6,433 nucleotides of DNA from CAYONP01 sp964405335 (GCA_964405335.1 CAYONP010000158.1:1-6433), one strand, 5' to 3'. Shown: positions 1 to 6,433, numbered from the stretch's first letter. Numbers and translations are program-made. Notes: generated by a model from the sequence alone, not told the origin.

Positions 1-636
1 CACATCTGGGACTTGGTCCGCGGCCCGCGGACCATCGGCCTGGTGCCGGTGCAGACCCGCGGCGAGCGGGTGGTGCGGGCGGTCAAGATCAGTAACTGGG
101 CGGCGCGGGCGGGCATCGGCGCGCTGACCAGCCACATCGGGTTCATCCCCGAGGATCCCGACGACCCGGCCTATCCGCCGTTCATCGCCACCATGCAGGC
201 GCTGATCGACTACTTCATCGAGGAGCACGGGCAGACGTTCGCCTTCGAGACCGGCCAGGAGACGCCCGCGACGCTGGTGCGGACGATCGGCGACATCGGC
301 CGCGGGTCGCAGGTCGGGATCAACCTCGACCCGGCCAACCTGCTGCTCTATGGCAAGGCGCGACCGATGGAGTGCGTCGATTTGCTTGCCCCGCACGTGT
401 TCAACACGCACTGCAAAGACGGCCACCTGCCCGAGCCGGGCGGCGCGCTGGGCCACGAAGTGCCGCTGGGCGAGGGCGAGGTGCGCATCCGCGAGCTGAT
501 CCCCGCGCTCTACCAACGGGGCTACCGCGGGCCGTTGACGATTGAACGCGAGATCTCCGGCGAGAAGCAGATCGCCGACATCCAACGGGCCAAGGCACTG
601 CTCGAGGAGATCCGCGCCGGCTTGCTCGAGCGCTGA
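1..636 (+). CDS. Sugar phosphate isomerase/epimerase, TIM-barrel (5' end outside window)
   Basis: The reading frame is open from the first base and ends at TGA 634-636, giving 211 visible C-terminal residues; the N-terminal part of the barrel lies upstream of the window. The family is the xylose isomerase-like TIM barrel, whose members isomerise or epimerise sugars or cyclitols with a divalent metal, normally in the cytoplasm. The four expected metal ligands are all visible: Glu83 in FAFETGQE, Asp110 in NLDPANL, His137 in NTHCKDGH and Glu182 in TIEREI (numbered from the first complete codon). The GHEVPLGEGEV segment (about residues 150-160) is also typical. Substrate specificity cannot be read from the sequence. 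A TTG codon at 13 is not the start, because family-like sequence (HIWDLVRGPR) continues across it to the window edge. The gene faces the alpha/beta-hydrolase gene tail to tail, with 34 bases between the stops. Confidence 0.9.
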   Translation, partial: HIWDLVRGPRTIGLVPVQTRGERVVRAVKISNWAARAGIGALTSHIGFIPEDPDDPAYPPFIATMQALIDYFIEEHGQTFAFETGQETPATLVRTIGDIGRGSQVGINLDPANLLLYGKARPMECVDLLAPHVFNTHCKDGHLPEPGGALGHEVPLGEGEVRIRELIPALYQRGYRGPLTIEREISGEKQIADIQRAKALLEEIRAGLLER

Positions 637-670
637 TGCCGGCCGGGCTGAGCCGCCGGTCGACCAGCGC
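637..670. terminator. Possible weak bidirectional hairpin between convergent genes
   Basis: The short gap between two convergent stop codons can fold as CCGGC (639-643) with GCCGG (655-659), then, after a two-base bulge, GGC (646-648) with GCC (652-654) around a TGA loop. No T-run follows on either strand, so it is not a canonical intrinsic terminator. Its position between convergent genes is the main support, and in GC-rich DNA such a hairpin can arise by chance. Confidence 0.25.
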
Positions 671-1555
671 CTAGCTTGAGAGGTGGGCCAGCACGGCCTG
701 GGCGGTCTGCTCGGCCGCCTCGCGGTGCGGCAGTTGCCGGGTGTCGGGGATGGTGCGATAGGTCACCGAGGTCTTCCACACGCCGGACGGACGGCCGTCG
801 AGCATGAAGAACGGCGCGCCGGGGCGCAGGGGCATCAGCCACCGTTCGGCCTCGGCGAGCGGCGGGTCGTCGCAGGCCTCGCCCCAGAGCAGCAGGCAGG
901 GCACGGCCAGGTCGCACCAAGCCTGGCGTACATCGTGGCGCAGCGCGCCGGCGGCCAGCGAAGCGAGCAGGTGCCGCCCGCCTGGCTTGCGCAGCCGGCG
1001 CCGGTGGGCGCGCACCAGGTCACGCGTCACCCGCGTCGGGTCGAACCAGGCGCGGTCGCGCAGCCGCTGGGCGATGACCGGGCCGCTGGTCGCCGCGAGC
1101 AGCCGCGGCGGGCCGAGGAGCGGGTGCGCGTAACGCTCATAGAGAGCCGGGTCGAAGGCCGGCTCGTCGAGCCCGCGCGGCAGGATGGCGACCAGCGAGG
1201 CGACGGCGCCCGGCATCCGCGCCGCGGCTTCGACGGCATAGGCGACGGCGTAGCCGCGGGCGACGAGGTGGACCGGCTCGCGCGCCGTCTCCCGCAGCAG
1301 GGTCGTCACCGCCTCGATCATCTCGGCGGCGCGGTAGAGCCGCGGCTCGGCCGGCTGGTCGCCGAAGCCGGGCAGGTCGCCGGCGACGACGCGATAGCCG
1401 GCGGCGGCGAGGCGGGGCGCCAGTTCGGCCCACTCGTCACGCCCGCCGGCGGGCTGCGGGGCGTGGACCAGCAGCACGGTCGGCCCGTCACCGAGCGACT
1501 CGCACACCAGGCCGGCACCGCGGCTCATCTCGCCACCGAACGTCGCCTCGCCCAT
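671..1555 (-). CDS. Alpha/beta-hydrolase-fold protein, catalytic residues apparently lost
   Basis: This 294-residue protein has the order of elements of an alpha/beta hydrolase. There is a first strand TVLLVH (about 26-31), then the well-conserved GDLPGFGDQ turn (59-67). The strand and helix normally carrying the nucleophile follow (VHLVARGYAVAYAVEAAARMP, here split as VHLVARGYAVA and YAVEAAARMP, about 95-115), then a cap region, and the strand PCLLLWGEACDDPP (220-233). The usual G-x-S-x-G elbow reads A-R-G-Y-A, so Gly101 (codon 1253-1255) sits where serine belongs. The usual His-Gly of the oxyanion loop is His31-Ala32. The C-terminal catalytic histidine position (usually CGHLPH) is Gln274 in TRQLPH. 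Asp229 or Asp230 may be the remaining acid. Family membership is fairly secure; loss of classical hydrolase activity is inferred from these substitutions. It has no signal peptide and is probably cytoplasmic. The start is ATG at 1555 or ATG at 1528 (nine residues shorter, weak GGTGG upstream). The frame stays open to 1777, but that extension is arginine-rich and antisense to the next gene. Confidence 0.82.
   Translation of the reverse strand: MGEATFGGEMSRGAGLVCESLGDGPTVLLVHAPQPAGGRDEWAELAPRLAAAGYRVVAGDLPGFGDQPAEPRLYRAAEMIEAVTTLLRETAREPVHLVARGYAVAYAVEAAARMPGAVASLVAILPRGLDEPAFDPALYERYAHPLLGPPRLLAATSGPVIAQRLRDRAWFDPTRVTRDLVRAHRRRLRKPGGRHLLASLAAGALRHDVRQAWCDLAVPCLLLWGEACDDPPLAEAERWLMPLRPGAPFFMLDGRPSGVWKTSVTYRTIPDTRQLPHREAAEQTAQAVLAHLSS
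1533..1537 (-). promoter_or_regulatory. Weak ribosome-binding site supporting the alternative start at 1528
   Basis: On the minus strand GGTGG lies four bases before the ATG at 1528-1526 of the hydrolase-fold gene. The upstream candidate ATG at 1555 has no purine-rich stretch in front of it. The motif is short and closely spaced, so it tips the balance only slightly toward the shorter protein. Confidence 0.3.
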
Positions 1556-1563
1556 GGCGGCCA

Positions 1564-1592
1564 AGCGTAAGCGACGGCGGGGCCGGTGTGAA
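1564..1592 (-). promoter_or_regulatory. Candidate sigma-70-like promoter for the hydrolase-fold gene
   Basis: On the minus strand TTCACA (1592-1587; five of six matches to TTGACA) is followed after exactly 17 bases by TACGCT (1569-1564; three of six matches to TATAAT). Transcription would begin close to the ATG at 1555. That would make the 1555 start leaderless, or give the 1528 start a leader of about 25 bases. The -10 match is poor, and promoter consensus in this lineage is unknown. Confidence 0.25.
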
Positions 1593-1624
1593 GGGCAACG
1601 CGGCGGGCCGTCGAACCGGCCGGC

Positions 1625-3178
1625 GTGGAAGTCGCACCCGCGCCGCTGCCTCGCCCGCGCCCGTGGTCCATCGCGGCGCTGGCGGCGCTCTGGATCCTCT
1701 TCGCCGGCAGTGTCGGCGCGCTGGCACTGGCCCGCTACCGGCTCTACGTCGCGAGCCTCGATCTGGCCATCTACCACCAGGCGGTGTGGCTGCTAGCCAA
1801 CGGCGAAGGCAGTCTGATCACCACCCGCGACCTGGGCATCTTCGCTCACCACCTGAGCCTGCTGCTCTGGCCGGTGGTGCTGATCTACAAGCTGAGCCCC
1901 ACGGCCGAGACGCTGTTGGTCTGCCAGGTCGTCGCGGCGTTGGTGGCCAGCGTGCCGGTCTTTGCCCTGGCCCGCGAGCTGACGCGCAGCGACGCGGCGG
2001 CGCTCGGCTGGGTGGCAGCCATGCTCGCTTATCCGGCGGTGCAGTTCGTGCTGCTGCACGACTTCCACTGCGAGCCGCTCGCCTGGCCCGGCTTCACCGC
2101 CGCGCTCTGGTGCGCGCATCGACGGGCCTGGCGCGGCTATGCCGTGGCGCTGCTCTGGTCCGCCCTGGCCAAAGAGGACGCCGGCCTGACCATCGCCGCG
2201 CTCGGCGCCGGCTTGCTGCTCGCCGGCGAGCGCCGCGCCGGGGCGTGGAGCCTCGCCGCCGGCTTTGGTTACACACTGTTGGCGGTAAAGCTGGTCATGC
2301 CGCGGTTCGGCGAAGGCGACGCCTTCTACTTCCCGATGTTCTACGGCGGCCTGGGCGAAACCGTCGGCGAGGTCGCCCTCGCGCCGCTGCTGCACCCTGG
2401 GCGGGTGGCGTCGGCACTGTGGCACTGGCGGGTCGAGAACCTGCGCCTGGTGCTCGGGCTGCTCATCCCGCTCGCCTGCCTGCCGCTGCTCAAGCCGAGC
2501 TGGGCACTCGGCGCAGCGGCGACGTTGTATGCCAACCTGGTCAGCGATTTCTGGCCGACCCACGAACTGAGCTATCACTACACCGGCCACGCCGTGCCGC
2601 TGCTGCTCATGGCGGCAGTCGCCGGGGGCGGCCGGCTGACCGACCACCTCGAACGGCGCGGTGTGCGGCGCCGCGTCGCGGTGGCCACGCCACTGGCGAT
2701 GCTGTTCGGCGGCACCGTGCTGCTGCCACTGATCGCGCCGGCCTGGCTGGCCGGTTCTCCGACCGGACCCAGCCGCGTCAGCGGCCAGATCGCGGCCTGG
2801 GCGGCTCATCGCCCCTGGGCCGAGTCGGCCGACCGGTTGCTGGCGCAGATCCCGCCCGATGCGTCGGTCACCGCGAGCCTGGTCTTGCTGCCCAAGGTCA
2901 GCGGTCGGCGCGAGGTCTACCGATTCCCCGAGCCGGTCTTCGCCATGCCGCAGCACAGCTTCGCCGAAGCGGCCGAGCGCATGCCCCTGGCACCCGACGG
3001 CCTCCGCGCCGGCCTGCGCTATGGGCTGGTCGACTACTACCTGCTGGAGGCGCAGGCCCGGCTGCCGGTGCCGCTCGAGGCCGAGACCTATGCCGCCTGC
3101 CTGCAGGTGGTCGAGGAGTCGCCGCACCTCGAGCTGGTCGGCGACATCGGCGAGATTCGGCTCTACCGCCGCCGGTAG
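1625..3178 (+). CDS. DUF2079 multi-pass membrane protein (glycosyltransferase-C-like architecture)
   Basis: This 517-residue integral membrane protein matches the DUF2079 family pattern as I know it. A short proline-rich N-terminus is followed by a first membrane segment (about 15-36) and the signature DLAIYHQAVW (46-55). Next come the His-His pair at 75-76, hydrophobic helices (about 77-90, 97-116, 124-144), LLHDFHCEPLAWP (143-155) and ALAKEDAG (180-187). More membrane segments run to about residue 375. The C-terminal soluble part (about 398-517) has the family-like pattern IPPDASVTASLVLLPKVSGR, then YRFPEPV, and ends in IRLYRRR. Known DUF2079 proteins resemble membrane glycosyltransferases that use lipid-linked sugars, but their reaction is not established. 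The start is GTG at 1625: an in-frame TGA at 1589-1591 limits extension, and no ATG, GTG or TTG lies nearby downstream. No Shine-Dalgarno sequence is visible. The gene diverges from the hydrolase-fold gene. Confidence 0.88.
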   Translation: MEVAPAPLPRPRPWSIAALAALWILFAGSVGALALARYRLYVASLDLAIYHQAVWLLANGEGSLITTRDLGIFAHHLSLLLWPVVLIYKLSPTAETLLVCQVVAALVASVPVFALARELTRSDAAALGWVAAMLAYPAVQFVLLHDFHCEPLAWPGFTAALWCAHRRAWRGYAVALLWSALAKEDAGLTIAALGAGLLLAGERRAGAWSLAAGFGYTLLAVKLVMPRFGEGDAFYFPMFYGGLGETVGEVALAPLLHPGRVASALWHWRVENLRLVLGLLIPLACLPLLKPSWALGAAATLYANLVSDFWPTHELSYHYTGHAVPLLLMAAVAGGGRLTDHLERRGVRRRVAVATPLAMLFGGTVLLPLIAPAWLAGSPTGPSRVSGQIAAWAAHRPWAESADRLLAQIPPDASVTASLVLLPKVSGRREVYRFPEPVFAMPQHSFAEAAERMPLAPDGLRAGLRYGLVDYYLLEAQARLPVPLEAETYAACLQVVEESPHLELVGDIGEIRLYRRR

Positions 3179-3199
3179 GGCCGCCTCGCCGAGGCGGCC
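3179..3199 (+). terminator. Perfect 9-bp GC hairpin directly after the DUF2079 stop codon
   Basis: GGCCGCCTC (3179-3187) and GAGGCGGCC (3191-3199) are perfect reverse complements around a GCC triloop. The stem begins at the base after the TAG stop (3176-3178). It is very stable, but GGCGACGG follows rather than a T-run, so it is not a standard intrinsic terminator. It may be a T-less terminator, an mRNA 3'-end stabiliser or a dispersed palindromic repeat. Confidence 0.5.
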
Positions 3200-3232
3200 G
3201 GCGACGGCGCGGTCGGGCTGCCTCGATTCGTC

Positions 3233-3263
3233 GCGCCGGCACCCGGCAGGGCGCCGGCCGGCG
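3233..3263. repeat. Palindromic cluster in the leader of the reductase-aminotransferase pair
   Basis: The 8-mer GCGCCGGC occurs twice as a direct repeat (3233-3240 and 3251-3258). The second copy extends into the perfect 12-bp palindrome CGCCGGCCGGCG (3252-3263). CGCCGGC at 3234-3240 can also pair with GCCGGCG at 3257-3263. The palindrome ends 30 bases before the reductase ATG, a plausible place for an operator or leader structure. CG-only words are common by chance in DNA this GC-rich. Confidence 0.25.
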
Positions 3264-3281
3264 AGCGCGAACCCGCCCGGC

Positions 3282-3287
3282 GGAGAG
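3282..3287 (+). promoter_or_regulatory. Ribosome-binding site fixing the aldo/keto reductase start
   Basis: GGAGAG lies six bases before the ATG at 3294. The reading frame stays open far upstream inside the DUF2079 gene, so this well-placed site, together with the family-typical N-terminus MPFRQLGRSG, decides the start. Confidence 0.7.
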
Positions 3288-3293
3288 CCGTGC

Positions 3294-4274
3294 ATGCCGT
3301 TCCGCCAACTGGGCCGGTCGGGACTCGAGGTCAGCCGCGTCGCCCTCGGGCTGTGGCAGGCCGGCGACACCGTCGCCTGGGGCAGCGACTTCGACCAGGA
3401 CGACGCCGTCGCCGCCATCCAGGCCGCGCCCGACCACGGGGTAACGCTGCTCGACACCGCGCCGGCCTATGGCAACGGCGCCTCGGAAGAACTGCTCGGC
3501 CGCGCCGTCGCCGGGCGGCGCGACCGGTACATCATTGCCACCAAGGTATCGACCAATCTGATCACGCGCGAACAGGTGCGCGAGTCGGTCCATGCCAGCC
3601 TCGGCCGGTTGGGCATCGAGACCATCGACCTGATTCAGATCCACTGGCCGAACACCGTCGGCGCGCCGTTCGCCGAGACCATCGCCGCGCTCGACGAGCT
3701 GCGGGTCGAGGGCAAGGTGCGGGCACTCGGGGTCAGCAACTTCACCACCGCGCACCTGGCCGAGTGCCTCGAGACGGCACGGATCGACTCGCTCCAGCCG
3801 CCCTACAACCTGCTCTGGCGGCACATCGAGGGCGAGCTTCTGCCCTTCTGCCGCGCGCACGAGATCGGCACCATCTGCTACAGCCCGCTGGCCCAGGGCC
3901 TGCTCACCGGCAAGTACGACCGGACCAACCGCCCGGCCGACCGGACCCGCCCGCGCAACCTGCTGTGGCACGGCGAGTGCTTCGACCTCGCGCTCGGCGT
4001 GGTGCGCCGGCTGCGCGAGATCGCCGCGGCGCACGGCGCGACCTGCGCCCAGGTGGCGCTGGCCTGGCTGTTGCACCAGCCGGGCGTGACCGCGGTGATC
4101 GCCGGCGCCAAGCGGCCGGAGCAGGTGGCCGACAACGCCCGGGCCGCCGACTTGACACTGGGCGACGACGAACTGGCGGCCCTGGCCGCCGCGAGCGAGC
4201 CGCTGCGGGCGAGGACCGCCGACGAGTTCAAGATGTGGTTCACCATGCAGGCGGGCGAGTACGACATCCGCTGA
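3294..4274 (+). CDS. Aldo/keto reductase
   Basis: This 326-residue protein is a full-length aldo/keto reductase, a cytoplasmic (beta/alpha)8-barrel enzyme that reduces carbonyls or oxidises alcohols with a nicotinamide cofactor. It begins with the typical FRQLGRSGLEVSRVALGLW. The catalytic tetrad is intact: Asp54 and Tyr59 in DTAPAYGNG, Lys84 in IATKVS and His117 in IQIHWPN. Other family blocks are GVSNF (146-150), QPPYNLLWR (168-176), YSPLAQGLLTGKY (196-208) and, near the C-terminus, AGAKRPEQVADNA (270-282). This last block normally holds the cofactor adenosine phosphate, and its Arg274 would favour NADPH. It resembles the broad group of bacterial AKRs annotated as general stress protein 69 or YhdN/IolS-like; the substrate is unknown. 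The stop lies 13 bases before the aminotransferase start, which indicates one operon and suggests a shared pathway. Confidence 0.93.
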   Translation: MPFRQLGRSGLEVSRVALGLWQAGDTVAWGSDFDQDDAVAAIQAAPDHGVTLLDTAPAYGNGASEELLGRAVAGRRDRYIIATKVSTNLITREQVRESVHASLGRLGIETIDLIQIHWPNTVGAPFAETIAALDELRVEGKVRALGVSNFTTAHLAECLETARIDSLQPPYNLLWRHIEGELLPFCRAHEIGTICYSPLAQGLLTGKYDRTNRPADRTRPRNLLWHGECFDLALGVVRRLREIAAAHGATCAQVALAWLLHQPGVTAVIAGAKRPEQVADNARAADLTLGDDELAALAAASEPLRARTADEFKMWFTMQAGEYDIR

Positions 4275-4287
4275 GACGAGGACACCG

Positions 4288-5601
4288 ATGAGCAAACTGG
4301 CGTTGTGCGGGGGAGAGCCGACGGTGACGCTGAAGGCGCCCGGCTGGCCGCAGGTGGGCGAGGCCGAGATTGAGGCGGTGACCGCCGCGCTGCGACGCAG
4401 CGGCGAGGACTGGGAGGTGCTCTGCTCGGCCGCCGGCGGCGGGCCGACGGGTGAGTTCGAGACCGCCTTCGCCGAGTTCATGGGCAGCCCGTACGCCATG
4501 TGCACCGCCGGCGGCGGGCCGGCGCTGCATATCGCCGTCATGGCCGCCGGGGTCGAGGCGGGCGACGAGGTGATCTGCAGCCCCTATACCTGGGGCCAGT
4601 CGGTCAGTTGCGTGCTGCAGCAGTGCGCCGTGCCGGTCTTCGCCGACATCGACCCCGAGACCTACACCCTTGATCCGGCCAGCGTCGAGGCCTGCATCAC
4701 CGAGCACACACGGGCAATCGTGGTCGTCCACCTCTACGGCCATCCGGCCGACATGGCCGCCCTCAGTGAGCTGGCCGATGACTACGGCCTGGCGCTGATC
4801 GAGGACTGCGCGCAGGCCACCGGCGCGACCATCGGCGGGCAGCGCGTCGGGACCTTCGGCCATTTCGGCTGCTTCTCGATCGGCGACGGCAAGCAGCTCA
4901 TCGGCGGCGAGGGCGGCGTGCTGCTCTGCCGCGACGAGCGGGGCTACGAGCTGGCCAACGCCTTTGGCCAGCACCCCATGCGCCAGGGCCGGACGGTGCG
5001 CGACCCAGCGCTCCAGCGCTACACCGACAGCCTGATCTACACCTACCGCATCCACCCGCTGGCGGCGGTCATCGCGCAGACCATGCTACCCCGGCTCGAC
5101 AGCATGAACGCCGAGCGGCGGGCCAACCACGACCGCCTCAGCGCCGGACTGGCCGACCTGCCCGGCATCGCGCCGGTGGCCGTGGCCGACGGGTGCGAGC
5201 ATGTCTACCACCAGTACAGCCCGACCTTCGTGCCCGACGAGGTCGAGGGCGTGCCGCGCGAGCTCTATTCCCGGGCCGTCGCGGCCGAGGGCGCGCCGCT
5301 GTCGATGGGCTATGTGCGCCAGCCGATCTACCTCCGGCCGACCTTTCAGGACCGCCACTACTTCTACGGCCGCGGCCTGCCCTGGAGCATGGCCTACCGG
5401 CGGGTCGAGTACCGCCCCGGCGACTGCCCGGTCGCCGAGCATCGCTGCGCCGAGGTCGAGCTGTCGAGCGGCGGCGGGCCGGCCTGGCTGGGTGACCAGA
5501 GCGCGCTGGTTGACCAGATCCTCGACGCCTTCGCCAAGGTCGCCGAGCACCTCGACGAGCTGCGGAAGCTGGCGGCCGCGGAGGACCCGCCGCCTGGCTG
5601 A
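4288..5601 (+). CDS. DegT/DnrJ/EryC1/StrS family PLP-dependent aminotransferase
   Basis: This 437-residue protein is a fold-type I PLP enzyme of the DegT/DnrJ/EryC1/StrS family, which usually transaminates a keto sugar or keto cyclitol with glutamate or glutamine as donor. Visible hallmarks are AGDEVICSPYTW (91-102), DIDPETYTLDP (120-130) and IEDCAQATGA (171-180), with Asp173 facing the PLP ring nitrogen and Gln176. FSIGDGKQLIGGEGG (196-210) carries Ser197 and the PLP-binding Lys202 (codon 4891-4893). The dimer-contact segment YTYRIHPLAA follows at 251-260. The cofactor phosphate loop, usually S/N-G-T-x-A-L, reads G-G-G-P-A-L (75-80), and the usual Asn of GYNYRM is Thr252. The opening layout recalls AHBA synthase and inosamine or amino-sugar aminotransferases, but I cannot assign the substrate. 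The start is ATG at 4288, with CGAGGA five bases upstream. It is translationally close to the aldo/keto reductase. The C-terminal DPPPG tail looks unstructured. Confidence 0.93.
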   Translation: MSKLALCGGEPTVTLKAPGWPQVGEAEIEAVTAALRRSGEDWEVLCSAAGGGPTGEFETAFAEFMGSPYAMCTAGGGPALHIAVMAAGVEAGDEVICSPYTWGQSVSCVLQQCAVPVFADIDPETYTLDPASVEACITEHTRAIVVVHLYGHPADMAALSELADDYGLALIEDCAQATGATIGGQRVGTFGHFGCFSIGDGKQLIGGEGGVLLCRDERGYELANAFGQHPMRQGRTVRDPALQRYTDSLIYTYRIHPLAAVIAQTMLPRLDSMNAERRANHDRLSAGLADLPGIAPVAVADGCEHVYHQYSPTFVPDEVEGVPRELYSRAVAAEGAPLSMGYVRQPIYLRPTFQDRHYFYGRGLPWSMAYRRVEYRPGDCPVAEHRCAEVELSSGGGPAWLGDQSALVDQILDAFAKVAEHLDELRKLAAAEDPPPG

Positions 5602-5612
5602 TTCGGTTTGCC

Positions 5613-5664
5613 GGCGCATCGCCATGCGCCCGGCGGACGTGCCTCCGGCGCATGGCGATGCGCG
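5613..5664. repeat. 17-bp inverted repeat with self-palindromic arms between convergent genes
   Basis: GCGCATCGCCATGCGCC (5614-5630) is perfectly complementary to GGCGCATGGCGATGCGC (5647-5663), with a 16-base spacer. Each arm is also a small hairpin of the form GCGCAT-N4-ATGCGC. The loop is CGCC in the left arm and GGCG in the right, and these loops are complementary to each other. The element sits between the aminotransferase stop (5601) and the stop of the convergent pilin-like gene (5681), the classic place for a bidirectional terminator. There is no T-run on either flank, so a REP-like palindromic repeat is an equal possibility. Confidence 0.7.
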
Positions 5665-5668
5665 ATGA

Positions 5669-5678
5669 CCGACGTCGG
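5669..5678. repeat. 10-bp perfect palindrome CCGACGTCGG
   Basis: This perfect palindrome lies two bases beyond the stop codon of the pilin-like gene. With no loop it cannot form a normal RNA hairpin. It could be a protein-binding site or chance in CG-rich DNA. Confidence 0.2.
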
Positions 5679-5680
5679 CG

Positions 5681-6433
<753 letters not shown>

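Noticed and set aside
683..1570. 295-codon plus-strand frame antisense to the hydrolase-fold gene
   Set aside because: Gln/Arg/Gly-rich translation with no motif. The opposite strand carries the conserved hydrolase scaffold.
1556..1777. N-terminal extension of the hydrolase-fold protein to an upstream start
   Set aside because: The additional 74 residues are arginine-rich, unlike any hydrolase N-terminus, and are antisense to the start of the DUF2079 gene.
2859..3293. N-terminal extension of the aldo/keto reductase into the DUF2079 gene
   Set aside because: The extension is low-complexity and overlaps the preceding gene. GGAGAG and the family-typical MPFRQLGRSG support the start at 3294.
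1588..3444. 618-codon plus-strand frame overlapping the DUF2079 gene
   Set aside because: Arg/Ala/Gly/Pro-rich shadow in another frame. It has no membrane segments or motifs, while the competing frame matches a known family along its whole length.
1793..3457. Very long open frame on the minus strand, antisense to the DUF2079 gene (554 codons)
   Set aside because: Its translation is rich in Gln, Arg, Gly and His, with no recognisable domain. It is antisense to a convincing membrane protein. Long antisense frames are expected in DNA with GC-rich third codon positions.
2898..4541. 547-codon open frame on the minus strand across the reductase gene
   Set aside because: Low-complexity composition without family motifs. 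It spans the boundaries of three well-supported plus-strand genes.

Overview
This is a GC-rich bacterial window holding six protein-coding genes, two of them cut by the window edges. I see no rRNA, tRNA, CRISPR array, transposase or phage gene. The best taxonomic clue is the last gene, a type IV pilin-like protein with a prepilin N-terminus, the block ILFPVFAKAREKARQ, a 'MYTQDYDE' block, a 'CPSW' block and a C-terminal FADGHAKF. Proteins of this kind form large paralogous sets in Armatimonadota and relatives, and in a more distant form in Planctomycetota. Armatimonadota or a similar uncultured lineage is therefore an inference, not a proof.

Layout from left to right. Positions 1-636 (+) hold the C-terminal 211 residues of a TIM-barrel sugar phosphate isomerase/epimerase with all four expected metal ligands. 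It converges on 671-1555 (-), an alpha/beta-hydrolase-fold protein whose nucleophile, catalytic histidine and oxyanion motif all appear to be substituted, so it looks like a pseudoenzyme. Diverging from it across about 70 bases is 1625-3178 (+), a DUF2079 multi-pass membrane protein with a GTG start. Its stop codon is followed at once by a perfect 9-bp hairpin. A structured 115-base gap leads to 3294-4274 (+), an aldo/keto reductase with an intact catalytic tetrad. After only 13 bases comes 4288-5601 (+), a DegT/DnrJ/EryC1/StrS-type PLP aminotransferase. These last two are almost certainly cotranscribed. Between the aminotransferase and the convergent pilin-like gene (5681-6433, -) lies a 17-bp inverted repeat in which each arm is itself palindromic.

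How the genes may work together: the isomerase, the reductase and the aminotransferase are the kinds of enzymes that interconvert hydroxyl, keto and amino groups on sugars or cyclitols. The tight reductase-aminotransferase pair is consistent with an oxidoreduction step coupled to a transamination step. The substrate cannot be read from this sequence. The DUF2079 protein has the architecture of membrane glycosyltransferase-like proteins and could act on envelope glycans, but linking it to the neighbouring pair is speculation. Nothing here amounts to a clearly new multi-gene system. The items most worth a second look are the degenerate hydrolase and the nested inverted repeat near 5613-5664.
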